From: Symsagittifera roscoffensis
Taxonomy: Eukaryota; Xenacoelomorpha; Acoela; Convolutidae
Direction: 5' to 3'
Assembly (NCBI RefSeq): GCF_963678635.1
Contig: NW_026970764.1
Location: 29,651 to 93,650 of the forward strand
DNA length: 64,000 nt
The notes below the pieces were generated by a model that was not told the DNA's origin, made no database searches, and saw only the letters and a list, made by a program, of their open reading frames with translations. The position numbers were made by a program, and so were the translations under genes. Below, piece after piece: positions 1 through 11,283 of the stretch (position 1 is its first letter; the number at the start of each line of letters is the position of its first letter).

Positions 1-860
1 TTCCTCCAAAATAAAGTAGATAAGGTTAATGCGAATTCTCATTATTTAAACCAATTCATTGAAGAGCTTCACGAATCCGACGGATTATTTTACATGCATG
101 GAAAACTCCTAATCCTCTTTACCTTAGGAGACGCGGTCATGAAGACTTTACTTGAAGCTGATCCAGGTTAATTTGGAAAGAAGTATCTAGCACAGTATAT
201 ATGGGGGCCTCACATAAACCGTCAAACCTACTTCCAAGGGATAAATTGTTCACAATGCACACAAACTGGCGAAAATACAAAAAGCATTATCCCTAGTACT
301 CAAATCAGCCAATTACCGCCATTATCCGAACTTAATGAGGAAATAAATTTCAATTTTGCTGGCCCATTGGATTCCAGTTGGGGAAAAATAAATACCTTTT
401 ATTATGCATCGACAGATTTTTGAAATTTTCATCGGCTGAGATAACATCTTGCACCTCTTCAAACACAGCAGTCGAACTTCTTCAGGATTTTTTTTACCTG
501 CCTGGCAATCCAATTTCTATCCGTTGATCACACTTCCTGTTTTACTAGTCAGGATTTTAAATTATTTTGCGATTCTAATAACATTAAATTAATATTTTGT
601 ACAGTTGGCCACCATCGCTCTAACGGTCTTGTAGAAAAACTTGTACATACTGTAAAAATTAAATTATTAGCAACGGCATTTGAACACTGAAAACTTATTT
701 TACAAAAAGCTGTCTCAAAAAATATATGGAATCTTCGGTCTTCTTTTCAATCAAAAATAAAATGCTCACCCTTTGAAATACATTCAGAAGAAAACCTAAT
801 ACGATCTGGAAACAACTGGCTTCTAAGAATTTATCCGATGGAATTTCAGTCAAAGGGAAA
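1..860 (+). pseudogene. Decayed Ty3/gypsy integrase (5' end cut by window)
   Basis: Reading the plus strand gives an integrase in pieces. From base 1 the frame shows a zinc-binding HHCC-type region with the pair 'NCSQC' near 228-245, then a catalytic-core start 'NFAGPL' near 350-366. Further on, in another frame, comes 'HHRSNGLVEKL' near 609-643, the surroundings of the catalytic Glu. Stops interrupt the frame near 169, 421 and 688, and there is at least one frame change around 420-530. The residue aligned with the first catalytic Asp is Asn. Piece by piece it matches the integrase at 35512-36552 (minus), which shares 'NEEI', 'FAGPL' and 'HHRS/DHRS..G.VE+L', so it is an old relative of that element. 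Clearly non-functional; only the integrase family call is firm. Confidence 0.75.
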
Positions 861-2030
861 CTCATCTTATGCAAAGGACGGGCATTAGACTGGAAATCAG
901 ACGACAGGGTCGAGGATGGATACATGGACACCATGAACCAAAAGAAAAACCAGTCACCATTGGAGAGAATGTACGAGTCGGACTATCCCTCACTTTCAAA
1001 GCCTTCTTCATTATGTTTACCCCTGCAAAGTCCTTTCAAAGGTAAAATACTCCGGAAAAATAAGGAAAGCATAAATGGAAACCCTTTCTAAAAAGAGCTC
1101 AACCAGAAAATTAAAAACGCATCGAAAACTACGGAAGAACTATCCGACGGAAAAATCATCAGAAAATCTGACATCGCAATTACGAAATCAAATTCATCCA
1201 CTACACGGTTTTTCAGAGGAAATATCTCTTTTCCATTTTTTCCTAGCCCTGATTTTGAAGAACGTTCAAAGCGGACTACCAAAGCCAAACCCCAACATAC
1301 GAGGAAAACCGGACCGAAGACTAGATTACAGACGGAGTTAGCTACATCAGACAACAACACAAGGACGAGAATGTCTAACTCCTCGACCAAGCCCGCCAAA
1401 AGCTGACAAACACGCAATAAAGTACAAACATCAAACAAAGGTTACTTAGCATGTGATGAATCAATGATGATTCCGTCTCGGACACATCAGATATTAGCGA
1501 TTGGGAGTGGATCGCGGGAGCTTTCTCTTGCAGTGATGTGATTAGAGAACATATTATTTTGGATAATATTAGTCAACAAGAACCCTCTATCCCTTCTCCA
1601 GACCCTAAAAAAACTCAGAGTAACATAAAAACTGCGACTTTTGAGGGCCGAACCCCATCTTCTGATCCGCTGGATTGTCCGATCAAACCCACTCAACCTA
1701 ACAACTCCCATCAGAATCTGAGACCAAGCATTTGTCGGATATACGGGAGATATCAGAGAGGAACACATATGTCGACTTCCCAATCTACGAGATTTTTGAT
1801 TCCTCGGACGATAGTACAGCTGCCCAAGAACTTTGTACGGAGGAAAACACTACCACCGGTAATGAAATTAAACTCCGACGCTCAAGCCGAAAGGCAGGAC
1901 CTTCCCAAATTTATGGTAAAAGGGTGTTCATAGATATTATAGATAGCAAAGACGACCAGCCTGGTTCAGCATCAAACCCGATTCTAGTAGATAGTAACGA
2001 ACAAACAGTTTCTGACAGAACAATTTAAGC
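861..2030 (+). pseudogene. Probable post-integrase tail of the same decayed element
   Basis: This follows the integrase remnant directly. Short open stretches occur at 1075-1341, 1538-1933 and 1732-2028, none longer than about 130 codons. The 1732-2028 stretch contains 'RRSSRKAGPSQIYGKR', like the Arg/Ser-rich 'RRS.R' motif near the end of the corresponding region in the 33-37 kb element (34051-34863, minus). I therefore read it as the decayed C-terminal tail of the same pol polyprotein. No LTR could be recognised at its end, so the 3' boundary is uncertain. Confidence 0.4.
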
Positions 2031-2221
2031 TTCAATTCCTTCGGATAAGGACTTTCGGATAATCAAAACATTTACAAAATCACGTCATTTTGAAAAAAAA
2101 GTTTCTGCGAAGTAAGCAATTGTTTGAAAATGGGCCACCAACAATGTTCTAAGGCATTTTTGGAGAGTATTACCCAAGAACTAATTATTTTGCAGCGCGC
2201 GCTTTGCTCAGAACTAGTATA

Positions 2222-2276
2222 TTGTGCGCCTAAGGCGCCTTTAGACAAATTTAGGGTCGGTCAGCCAAAAAAGAAC
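2222..2276 (-). mobile_element. Fragment of the CAGGGGCGGAT hAT MITE
   Basis: The words 'ggcgcctttagacaaattta' and 'gggtcggtcagccaaaa' are the reverse complement of an internal part of the complete MITE at 27260-27700 (around 27368-27415). No terminal repeats remain. The rest of 2031-2503 shows nothing I recognise. Confidence 0.5.
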
Positions 2277-2503
2277 ATGGAGACGGTCAATATGTTGTGC
2301 ATTGCAGTATTTTAATCATACCTTTATAAATAATGGCATTTATTATAACTGGTACTCATTCTATGGCCTTGATACGTTAATTCTCTCAGTCGGAGAGGAC
2401 GCTCTTTCACTTTTTATTGTTTTAACTTTGCGATTAATTCCTTTTTAACCAACATTTTTTTTTAAGTTTCGTAATCGAGAGTTAAACTATAGTCTTAGGT
2501 TAC

Positions 2504-2696
2504 CTGTTGGTGAAACAGTCTATGATAGCAATGCTCTCTGCATTTTCGGCCACTCTGGTAATCACAGTTTGCACTTGGCTGACCTCCACGAAGTCCAGTC
2601 GCTTCAGAGTCAGATGATCAACTTTCAACTTCATCTTTTCAACATGGTCCAGAATGTCCACAATCTGGTTGAACGGCAGATACTGCAGCTTCAGAT
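2504..2696 (-). CDS. Exon of an unidentified minus-strand gene, LRR/F-box-associated-like
   Basis: On the minus strand this 193-base block sits between an acceptor (ACTATTTTAG) and a good donor (AACAG|GTAACC). It enters in phase 1 and leaves in phase 2. It encodes about 64 residues with a regular leucine pattern ('LKLQYLPFNQIVDIL', 'KVDHLTLKRLDFVEV'). Its base composition is more GC-rich than the surroundings, as expected for a true exon. The pattern resembles leucine-rich repeats or the C-terminal part of nematode F-box-associated (FTH/FBA) proteins; this is a resemblance of pattern, not a proven family. Neighbouring exons of this gene were not found; they would lie at higher coordinates, where a MITE and the assembly gap now sit, and below 2504. 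Confidence 0.5.
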
Positions 2697-2869
2697 CTAA
2701 AATAGTCGGTTGATTGAAAAACTTTAATATTATACCAACCACTGGTTTTCCGGGAGGCGCAGCGCGGTTGGAGGGACCGTTTTTTGTTCTTTCAATTCCT
2801 TTGGGTTCCCACTCTTCTATTTTGTACAAGAGGCGTTTAGTAAAGCAAAATCAAAACTTTCAAAGATTT

Positions 2870-3449
2870 CATTACGAGGCCAAACTGTGCATTTTGTGCA
2901 TTGTAAGCGGATTCCGCAACAGGCAAAAATCAAATTTGTCGCGGAATCCGCAGCATCGCTATTTTTTTCTCTACTGTTTCGGATTCCACGGACAAATAGC
3001 TAAAACAATGTGTTGCCCAAAATTGCTCCAAAATGTGTGGAATCCGAACCAGTTTGTGGAAACCATGAACAAATAATAGTATATGTGTTTAGCTGTTGCA
3101 GAATCGGCAACTGTAAGCGGAAACCGCAAAAAAGCAGAATCCACAAATTGTGAGCGGATTCCGCAAACTGTAAGCGGAATCCGCAAATTTTTAGCGAAAT
3201 CCGCATAAGTTTGCGGAATCCACTTACATTTGCAGAATCCACTCACATTTGCGGAATCCGCAACAACTACCTATATTCGCTCGTTGCGAAATCCGCAACA
3301 AAATCAATGTGCCAAAATTTACGTTACAGCTATTTGTAAGTGGAATCCACTTAAATTTTGGAACATGTTTAAAGACTTGTCTCTGGAATCCAAGAACATA
3401 CAGACCCAAAATTGTGCGCCTATCCAGTGCACACTTTGGCCTCGTAATG
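2870..3449. mobile_element. MITE, family P (GCGGAATCCGC-rich), complete copy
   Basis: The 580-bp element is bounded by inverted termini: 'ATTACGAGGCCAAACTGTG' at 2871 and its near complement ending 'GGCCTCGTAATG' at 3449. Inside there are a dozen or so copies of the 11-bp word GCGGAATCCGC or its reverse GCGGATTCCGC and close variants, spaced roughly 15-25 bases apart. There is no coding capacity. Related copies occur at 5005, 6139, 13207, 13551 and 18771. No convincing target-site duplication was found (flanks TTTC and GTTC). Confidence 0.7.
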
Positions 3450-3721
3450 TTCTCGAAAACGCCATTTTCTTCCAAAAACGGCGAAGAAATTATTGCAAAA
3501 CAAGGTCAATCTATAACTTCTTCAATAATTTGATATGGTAGATATCAGGAAGACGACGACAATTTTTCAAAACGTTATCCGCAAAAATTGCTGAGCTCGA
3601 CTCAGAGAGCCACTATCTAGACATGATTACAAGGCCTTCCAATGTTGTAAAATTGGTGAAATTTTGACAGTACGATTATCCTACCTCTCAGAAAGATGTT
3701 GCTAGGTTATAATTAAGATGA

Positions 3722-4139
3722 TGTACCCGCACTCAGTAAAAAGAGAAAATAATTGATTATAATGGATTTTTATTGTCAGTCTCAATATTTTTCATAACAA
3801 NNNNNNNNNNNNNNNNNNNNNNNNNNNNNNNNNNNNNNNNNNNNNNNNNNNNNNNNNNNNNNNNNNNNNNNNNNNNNNNNNNNNNNNNNNNNNNNNNNNN
3901 NNNNNNNNNNNNNNNNNNNNNNNNNNNNNNNNNNNNNNNNNNNNNNNNNNNNNNNNNNNNNNNNNNNNNNNNNNNNNNNNNNNNNNNNNNNNNNNNNNNN
4001 GGATTTTATTGATAAGAAAAATAGTTTCATTATAATCCATTTTTAATCGATTATAATCGATTATTATCAAAATTTATTGAGACAGACCACGAAAATTCAA
4101 TATAATCGATTATTATCCATGGAACTCCGGTGCGGGTTG
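3722..4139. repeat. AT-rich repeat with TIR-like ends around the assembly gap
   Basis: The left end 'ACCCGCACTC' and the right end 'CCGGTGCGGGTTGCC' are partly inverted complements. Both sides of the gap are rich in 'ATAATCGATTAT'-like words. A related sequence ending 'attattatctataaaactg' then 'cagtgcggttt' occurs at 37310-37453. It is probably a MITE, but its middle is unknown because of the gap. Confidence 0.35.
3801..4000. other. Assembly gap (200 N)
   Basis: Exactly 200 N. Open frames that run through it are not real. Confidence 0.99.
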
Positions 4140-4406
4140 CCATTCATGCCAGAAAAATGTATATTTTAGGAACCGTACGAATGTTTTTTTGGGTTTATCA
4201 TTTCAGACTGCAGAACACCTCATAACAATTAGAATGTTTCATGCAAATTCTATCATTTTTCAATGATTGAACGTTATTTATATAAACATTCATTAATAAC
4301 TTTTTAAACCTTTTTTATTTATGCAAGCATTCATTAATAACTTTTTAAACTGAAGAAAAACTTTGATGTTTTAATATTAACTATCTTTTTTTTGTTCTTG
4401 TTTCAG

Positions 4407-4457
4407 AAACAGCTGCTGGAAAAAGCAAAGAAAGCATATGAACTCCTCGAGATAAAG
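4407..4457 (+). CDS. Gene A, exon 1 seen here (internal)
   Basis: Acceptor 'TTCTTGTTTCAG' precedes and donor 'AAAG|GTCATT' follows. The 51 bases give 17 residues, beginning KQLLEKAKKAYELLEIK, in phase 0 on both sides. The peptide is charged and helical, likely the start of a coiled coil continued by the next exon. No start codon is in this exon; upstream exons were not found before 4407, so the N-terminus of gene A is missing from the window or lies in the gap region. Confidence 0.6.
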
Positions 4458-4527
4458 GTCATTATTCTTACTCTCGTTTCAAAGTTAGAAACATAGTTTG
4501 AAACTACAGTTGTTTTTTTATATTCAG

Positions 4528-4624
4528 GAGAAGAGATATGAGAAACTGAACAAGGAGGTGGGGACTGGGTTGGAATTCAGGGGGGCTAGATTTGAACTGC
4601 CTATCGACTGGCACACGCTCGAAG
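4528..4624 (+). CDS. Gene A, exon 2
   Basis: Acceptor 'TTTTTATATTCAG' precedes and donor 'GAAG|GTAAAA' follows. It enters in phase 0 and leaves in phase 1. It encodes about 32 residues that continue the charged helix ('EKRYEKLNKEV') and then give 'RFELPIDWH'. The intron to exon 1 is only 70 bases. A diverged look-alike of this exon sits at 7555-7695. Confidence 0.65.
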
Positions 4625-5004
4625 GTAAAAATAATTATATTTTCATTTTTTCTTTCTTCCACTTAAAGTTAGTTTTTTGGTCTTAATGTATTTGCTCTGC
4701 TCGAATTATAAAAAACATAATAATAAATACAGTGACCAGTGATTATAGACTTGGTTAAGCATGAGCATCAAAATTTAAAAATCACCGTTGGTGTGAAGCT
4801 TTATTGAAGTAAAAGGTGTTATACAAATCAATTCGGGTCTTTTCTGTTCGGTGGCCCAAAATTAAACTTTGAATGAGCGTTTGAAATACGTTTAAAATAA
4901 GCTTCAGGTTTCCTTGGATATTGTTAATTTCATCCAACCAGAATCATCATTATGATCCAACTTCAAGATAGCAAACGATGAATTTTGGGCCTTAAAACAG
5001 AGAA

Positions 5005-5236
5005 CATTACGAGGCCAAACTGTGCACTGGATTCCAATTTTGTGTCTGTATGTTCCTGGATTCCAGAGACAAGTTTTTAAACGGCTTCCAAAATGTTAGT
5101 GGATTCCGCGTACAAATTCCTGTAACGTAATTTTTGTCGGCAAATTGATTTTGTTTCGGATTCCGCAACGAGCGAATATAGGTAGTTTTTCCGGATTCCG
5201 CAAATGTAGACGGATTCCGCAAATGTAAGTGGATTC
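5005..5236. mobile_element. MITE family P, truncated copy
   Basis: It begins 'CATTACGAGGCCAAACTGTG' and contains 'GGATTCCGC' words at several spacings, then breaks off at about 5236 without the other terminus. Orientation is opposite to the 2870 copy (the 'tgtgtctgtatgttcctgg' side comes first). Confidence 0.6.
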
Positions 5237-6138
5237 AAACATTCAAATATATATAGAAGTATGGAAAATTAACCGCGTGTTGAGATCTGATACCGTGATT
5301 TGACATCGCGTGATATCGCGTAACATCGTATGCTTAATTTGAACCAAAAACTGGGAAATGACTTCTCTTCAGTTCCTAATAAAATTAAATGTTCAAAAAA
5401 AACTATCATTTTTTAACTCTAATGTAAATTTTATAACTACTATAAATTAAATTACAAAATGTTTTTTGCGTAGAAAAACTAGGCAAAAAATAATTACTTT
5501 TTAGTTATTTTAATTTAAACATCATAAAAAATGTTTTCGTCTGACTTTCTTTTTTTTTCGAGTATATGCAATAGGCTATGCAAAAGTGGTAGTTTTTTGC
5601 AGGTGACCATTTCACGACTAATAACATCTTCAATTTCGTTTTTTTTATCTGCTGATTGGTTACTAAAAACTTTAATTGATCAAATTTTAGCAGGTAGAAT
5701 GTTTCTTTTTCAGGTAAGATGAAGTTGTAATACTTTGAAATTAAGTGAATATTCAGGTTGATATGTCAGATTTACATACTCAGTCGAAGCGATCAGTTGA
5801 CTTTCAGCATAAATCGTCATTGCTTATCAAAATAAGATGGCCAAAATAGACATACAATATAAAAACAAAAACAAACAACCAAAAGTACAAAAAAAACAAT
5901 TAGATTTTTTTAATTTGAGTACTCATTAAGAAATAGAAACCAAAAAAGAACAGCCAATTGATGCACCAGTTGCTAAACAAACTCCTTGCACTGATTTTTT
6001 TAAACAACTTTGACGTATAAAGAAAAATTTCTAGTTTTTTCGGAGGTTGGAGCCTCTGGCACTTTTCCTAACTATAATTTAAATACAATATGAAAAAGTG
6101 TTCAATTTCGCTTTTAATTGATCCGAAGAGCATAATTG

Positions 6139-6778
6139 CATTACAAGGCCAAACTGTGCACTAAATAGGCGCTCATTTTTGTGTCTGTGTGTTCGTGGTT
6201 ACCAGAGACAAGTCTTTAAACATGTTCCAAAATGTAATTGGGTTCCTCTTACAAACTTTCAGTGGATTCCGCGTACAAATAGCTGTAATGTAAACTTTGT
6301 CGGCACATTGGTTTTGTTGCGAACTCCGCAACGAGCGAACAGAGGTTTTTGTTCCGGATTCCGCAAAAGTAAATAGATTCCGCAAATTTGTGTGGATTCC
6401 GCTTAAAATTTGCGAATTCCGCCTAAAATTTGCGAAATGCGCTCAGTCTTTGCGGATTCCGCTTACATTTTGCGGATTCCACTTACAGTTGCGGATTCCG
6501 CGACGGCTGATGTTTACTTAACGCTTACAGTATTATTTTTTCATGGATTCCACAAACTGGTTCCGGATTCCTCGCATTTTGTTGCCAATTCCGCAAAGTT
6601 GCCTGTTTTTGGAGCGATTTTGGGCAACACAGTGTTTAAGCTATTTGTCCATGGAATCCAAAACAGTAGAGAAGATCAAAGAAAAATAGCAATATTGCGG
6701 ATTCCGCGACAAATCTGATTTTTGCTTGTTGCGGAATCCGCTTGCAACTCTTAAAATGCACAATTTGACCTCATAATG
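6139..6778. mobile_element. MITE family P, complete copy, opposite orientation to 2870
   Basis: It starts 'CATTACAAGGCCAAACTGTG' and ends 'CACAATTTGACCTCATAATG'. It is 640 bp with many GCGGATTCCGC-type words between 6350 and 6740. Flanks do not show a target duplication. Confidence 0.65.
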
Positions 6779-6894
6779 AAGACCCATTAATATAAAAGTC
6801 GTTGTCAGTAGAGTGTGTTGGGATGGACAACCGATTTCAAACCTTTGCTGCGTTAGTTTGCAATTGGATTCTGTATTCATCCAACAAATAAAAA

Positions 6895-6960
6895 AAACAG
6901 GAGTTGCCGGTTGCTATGCAAGTAGAGCAGAAAGTTTCGACCAAAATCATTTTTGCAAAT
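6895..6960 (+). repeat. Short dispersed repeat (also at 8440-8510 and 8990-9060)
   Basis: The three places share 'GCCGGTTGCTATGCAAG'-like words followed by 'AGAACAGAAAGTT' and 'CCAC'. Copies differ at many bases. No termini were identified. Confidence 0.35.
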
Positions 6961-7554
6961 GCTTGGTATGAGTGAATAAATTTCAAGTTTCTTCCAGATA
7001 TTTTTTGACGTTTTTTTTTCTACTATATTTTATTACATGCAAAAAATATTAGAAAAAGAAAAAATCAACAAGTTTCGAAAATTTATCCTTTTTTCAAATT
7101 TTTCAAACTCTTTTAAAAATTTTGCAATCTTTAGTACTCGGTAGCGCCAAATTTGGCTCAAATCATAGTTTTTCGCGACTAAAAACAAAACGTTCAATTA
7201 ATGAATATGCTTTAAAAATGAGCTTTTTGCGTTACTCGCACACTTTCCGCACTCTAAGTTTGACTTAATCTTCATGAAATGCAAATCAGTTTATTTCGAT
7301 ACTTCTCCGAAAAAAGATTTGGTTCAAACCCTACTCTGCGTGCAATTTAGAGTGCCAACAATAAAACTCACGTCTACTATTAACATATTTTGAAGACAAT
7401 TGATTAGCTTTAATTCGGACTAATTTTTCAGCATTAATTCATCGCTCGCATTTTAAAAGGAAATTTGATACCACGCACATAATTTATTTTAATTTGATAA
7501 GTTTGGCAGCATTTAACGCACATTTTGGGATTAAAAAAAAACTATAAATTTCAG

Positions 7555-7695
7555 AGAGTTGAGATATCCTCTAACAAACTGCTTGTTGAAAAGTCGATTA
7601 TTTTTGGTTCGTTGTGTGCTCAGAGGATATGAAAACAGGACTGCTTGTATCAGGACAAAACCCTCAAGGTTTCAACTGCCCTTTAATTGGTCTCG
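7555..7695 (+). pseudogene. Possible decayed duplicate of gene A exon 2
   Basis: It follows 'TAAATTTCAG' and is followed by 'TCG|GTTAGT', so it has exon-like borders. Its 3' end encodes 'RFQLPFNW', matching 'RFELPIDW' at the end of exon 2 at six to seven of eight residues by identity or similarity. It is open only with incoming phase 2 and leaves in phase 2, which fits neither exon 1 (phase 0 out) nor exon 3 (phase 1 in). It therefore reads as a decayed exon duplication, or a coincidence of a short motif. Confidence 0.35.
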
Positions 7696-9546
7696 GTTAG
7701 TTTTTGGTAAATTAATTATTGGCAAACCTATGAAATTTAGGCTGATAATATCAAAAATTAAATATTGCATTTTGGTTTCTGTTGACAAACCAATTAGATG
7801 CCTCACTTCATCAATTTGGAACGATTTTCTAGTACCGGGTACTAAAACAATTAGTGTTACATCTTTTCATGGCAGGCTACTGTAGTAGAGTTCACATTCG
7901 GTTGGCGCCAAGGAGACCAAGAGATCTACCCCCCGTGCAATCAGAGTTTTGTAAAAGTGATCTGAACTTATTCTTCACTTTCTTTAGAAGTCGGAAGAAA
8001 TAGCCTTGGACTTGGACATATCTGGCATTGATTAAAAAACTGAGCAGAATAATGCTAAATTTCTTCCTGAAATTGTTCAAGCTTTTGGCAGAAAACACTT
8101 TTTGAACTTTGTCAAGAATTTTTCTGTCGGGAAAGCGCTGAAAAAGCTTGAAAAACTATTCACACTGGAAGCTTATCACCTTAAAAAGGATTATACAAAA
8201 AATTGTATAAAAATGATGTAAGTTTGTTTGCACACAAGTAAATGAGAAAAAAAGTTTAAAAAATTCCTGCCGGTTTTTCTGGACACTAAGAAAAACTTTC
8301 AAAAATGTTTCAAAATGTTGATTGACTCTCGTCTGAATGGGTTTTTTTTATTGTAAAGTTCTGAAAAAAGTTTGATAACTATTCGTCTGAACTGATTTTG
8401 CATTTTGTGTAGCTGGTTGATTTTTGTTGAAAAAAAAAACTGAAAACAAAAATAGCCGGTTGCTGTGCAAGGAGAACAGATAGTTCTATCCACATGCAAA
8501 ACAAAAAAGACTCTTTTTCTTCGAATTTTTTTGTGTATTTTTTGTGTTTATTGCACTGAGATGAATAAGAAAACAGCATTAAAAGGAAATTAATGGCGCA
8601 ATTTTTACTGCATTTGTGTTCGAAAATAAATAACAAAAATTGTGTATTTTTAAAACTTAACCCTCCCTTTTTATTTTTCCCGCCAACTTTTGAACATTTA
8701 AAAAGGAAAGTTCATGAAATCGCTAAATGATGTTTTAAAAACTACCTTTTATAAGTTTGATACAAAATTAAAAATCGATTTTTTCTAAATTTTTCAGGGG
8801 CTTTAATATGAATATCATTTGACTTATACTGATGTATTGTTTGTAGCACTGGATAAAGTAAAGAAAAAAAAATACTCGCAAAGACAAAAATCATCGAAAG
8901 TTCAGTTGTCGAAACAAAAAAAACGCACCCTACGAAAAAGTTTTTCCTAGCCTTAAATGTTAAAAACAAAAACCAAGATTACGCATTGTTCAGAAAAGAA
9001 CAAGGATAGCCGATGCAATAGCACAGAAAGTTCCACCCACAATCGTATATAAGTAAATTGGTGCCAAATTTTGTGCGTGATGTGATCAGACAGATAAGCA
9101 AACGCCTAAAAAATTGGAAAATTAGGCATTATCTATAGCAGTTGACTTCAAAAAATGAAAAAGAAACAAAAAAAATGTTTCTAATTTTTTTTTTGCAGTT
9201 TCTTTTTTTTTTGCAACAATTTTTTTTTCAGAAACTTTCTTTGCGAAGGAAGTCTTAAAGAAAGCTTTCGAAACTGTTAAAAAACATTACTTGATCAGGT
9301 TACTCACTCGAAATTGGACTAAAACTCAAAAATATCCAAACAGTTTTTCCCAACAGTTAAAGGTCGTTCGGTTCACAACCGAAAAGGCTTTCAAATGAAT
9401 TATCTCTCATTTCATCACGATGACAGCTTGTGCTACCTGATTTATCGTGGAAAACCCCAAAAAAAATAAAAATCTAAAACACACCTAAAGTCAAAGTTTT
9501 TCTCCATGTTTAATGATCGGAACCATTATTAGTTTTGTTCTTACAG

Positions 9547-9665
9547 AGATGACAATTGCGCAGTATCTGGACAAACGTTGCTTTCCTGATGAGCACTTTT
9601 TCAACAACATGAAACTTCGTTTCAAAAAAGCGGCTCTTCAGAAACAGAACCAAATCACGCTACAG
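9547..9665 (+). CDS. Gene A, exon 3
   Basis: Acceptor 'GTTCTTACAG' precedes and donor 'CTACAG|GTACTT' follows. It enters in phase 1, matching exon 2, and leaves in phase 0. It encodes about 40 residues including 'AQYLDKRCFPDEHFF' and a basic stretch 'KLRFKKAALQKQNQ'. Composition is GC-richer than the surrounding intron. Confidence 0.7.
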
Positions 9666-9804
9666 GTACTTCTAACTTAAGGTGTCACTAAATTTTTCAA
9701 CGTCCTCGTCAATGCCAGCAAACACTGGATTATTACATAACCCTAGTACCAATAGTTTGTTTTGGTGCCTTCATGGTGCTATTTTACGATACCTTGTTTT
9801 TTTC

Positions 9805-9960
9805 CGACCAACCCCAAATTTTTTTAAAGGAGCCTTCGATGCATTTTTTACTAATTTTGAGGTAGAGCGGACAAAAACGCCAAATTTTTATACAAAATGT
9901 TCTTTAAGAAAATCCCAAAAATCGGGTGTTTTTGGCTCATGTTTTGAAAAACTTACATGT
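9805..9960 (+). mobile_element. Degenerate fragment of the CAGGGGCGGAT hAT MITE
   Basis: The order of words 'CCGACCAACCCCAAA', 'AAAGGAGCCTTCG', 'GAGGTAGAGCGGACAAAAA' and 'TTTGGCTC' parallels 27370-27510 in the complete copy. No termini. It lies in gene A intron 3. Confidence 0.4.
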
Positions 9961-10112
9961 GGAACAGAGTGTTTTCGGCTAAATAGGGTCTTTTAAGTGT
10001 TTTTACTAAAGCTAGAAAACTCAATTTTAGTACCAAAAAAGTCCCCTCTCAAAAAGGATCAAAATATGCTATCTCAACCCGGCGCTATTTTAATTTCTTA
10101 GTATGGTTTCAG

Positions 10113-10348
10113 GAATGCAAGAAAGCTTGGTTTGACATTTTTGGGGCTAAAATAGACGACCAATTCTTTGAAGACTTTATTCGGTTCGTGCAATTAGACG
10201 AAGATTCTCGCTGCCGATTTCTGATGAACCCAGGAGATCAAGAACCCCCCTGGGAAATGAATAAAAACAATGAGTTCGTAATGGGGGAGGAGCTATTCTG
10301 CAAATTGACAGCTGTTGTCAAAAGATTGTTATATGTCTCATTCAAGAG
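10113..10348 (+). CDS. Gene A, exon 4 (main coding exon of unknown protein)
   Basis: Acceptor 'TATGGTTTCAG' precedes and donor 'CAAGAG|GTTAAA' follows. It enters in phase 0 from exon 3 and leaves in phase 2. It encodes 78 residues, with 'ECKKAWFDIFGAKIDDQFF' at the start and 'GDQEPPWEMNKNNEF' in the middle. I do not recognise the family. Six exons in a row agree in phase (0, 1, 0, 2, 0), which makes a real gene likely. The visible part gives about 273 residues, rich in charged residues, with no signal peptide or membrane segment visible; a soluble intracellular protein is the simplest reading. No function is proposed. Confidence 0.75.
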
Positions 10349-10867
10349 GTTAAAATATTATGCTAAATTTCATCTCCAAATATAACTAATTTTTATTGAG
10401 CTCGCAACAAACTTTGAGTTATCTGTTTTTGGTTCATTAAAAATTATATTTTTCGAACTATTAAGATCTTTTATATTTGTACATTTTTATTTTAAATTTT
10501 TTTTAACTATTAGGTTTTTCAACATAATGATAGGATGTTAAAATCTATTTTAATTTTCTTACGGAAAAAATCGTCCGATATTTTAAGAGACATCGCGTGG
10601 ATTTGGATGTTTTTGTCTTCGATTTTTCATTTTTTAAATTTTTCCACCGACACTAGAAAAAACTTCAATCGGTCAAACGGTTTTGAACTATTTATCATCA
10701 ACCCGCCTTTGTGTATTTGGTTTTCATTTAGAAGCTATGATATAGCTCTATTTGTCAATTAGGGAAGGGGTGGTTTTTAATTGGCCTCCCTTTTTTGAAG
10801 CATCTTTGGTCAACGAATAGTAAATATGCGCTTAAATATGCGCTGAAATGTGTGTAATACGCCTTAG
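10349..10867 (+). other. Gene A intron 4
   Basis: AT-rich intron. The open frame 10535-10762 inside it lacks exon-like composition and I take it as chance. Nothing else recognised. Confidence 0.6.
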
Positions 10868-11150
10868 AGCCTCTTGGTACAACGCATACGGATCTCCCAT
10901 CTGGGATCCCCAGGAACAACTGGAACGGAACTACATTGAAGTGTGCGACTTCGCGAACATGCCCAGAAAACTAGAAAAGTACAATTTGGACTCGAACTTC
11001 AAAACATTTCTGCTGACTCTTTATGAGCCAATCAAAAATTGCCCCTTTTCTCTGGAGAGGAGCATTTATAGAGACATTACTGGCCATCATAAAGAAGAAG
11101 AAAATGAATATAACGAAAGAACGCAAGAAAACGAGCCATCAAAACTCAAA
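10868..11150 (+). CDS. Gene A, exon 5
   Basis: Acceptor 'ATACGCCTTAG' precedes. It enters in phase 2, matching exon 4. It encodes 94 residues including 'ASWYNAYGSPIWDPQEQLE' and an acidic end 'HHKEEENEYNERTQENE'. At its end 'CTCAAA|GTATGA' can act as a donor (phase 0) into the terminal exon at 11284. If it is not used, the frame stops at 11154-11156 after one more codon. Either way the C-terminus is near. Confidence 0.7.
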
Positions 11151-11283
11151 GTATGACCACAAAAAGAAGTCAATATTTTATTAACTCATATGTTAGAGAA
11201 AACCGTATTAAAAAATATTATTTCATGTAAGGTTAAACTCTGTTTTTTATTTTATTCAACGCTAATTTTTTGTTTCTTGATAG

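Larger units (their letters stand above)
4625..9546 (+). other. Gene A intron 2, filled with repeats
   Basis: This 4.9-kb intron holds family P MITE copies (5005-5236 and 6139-6778), the decayed exon-2 look-alike (7555-7695) and a short dispersed repeat at 6895-6960, 8440-8510 and 8990-9060. Near 5290-5335 there is a short run of imperfect 'ATCGCGTGATATCGCGTAAC' words. The rest is AT-rich sequence in which I see nothing. Confidence 0.55.

Noticed and set aside
3188..3300. CRISPR-like array from regularly spaced GCGGAATCCGC words
   Set aside because: The words are short palindromes in a TIR-bounded eukaryotic MITE; spacers and repeats do not have CRISPR lengths.
3773..4070. Frames crossing the N run
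   Set aside because: Artefact of unknown bases.
10535..10762. 75-codon frame in gene A intron 4
   Set aside because: AT-rich composition like the intron, no splice borders; gene A phases work without it.
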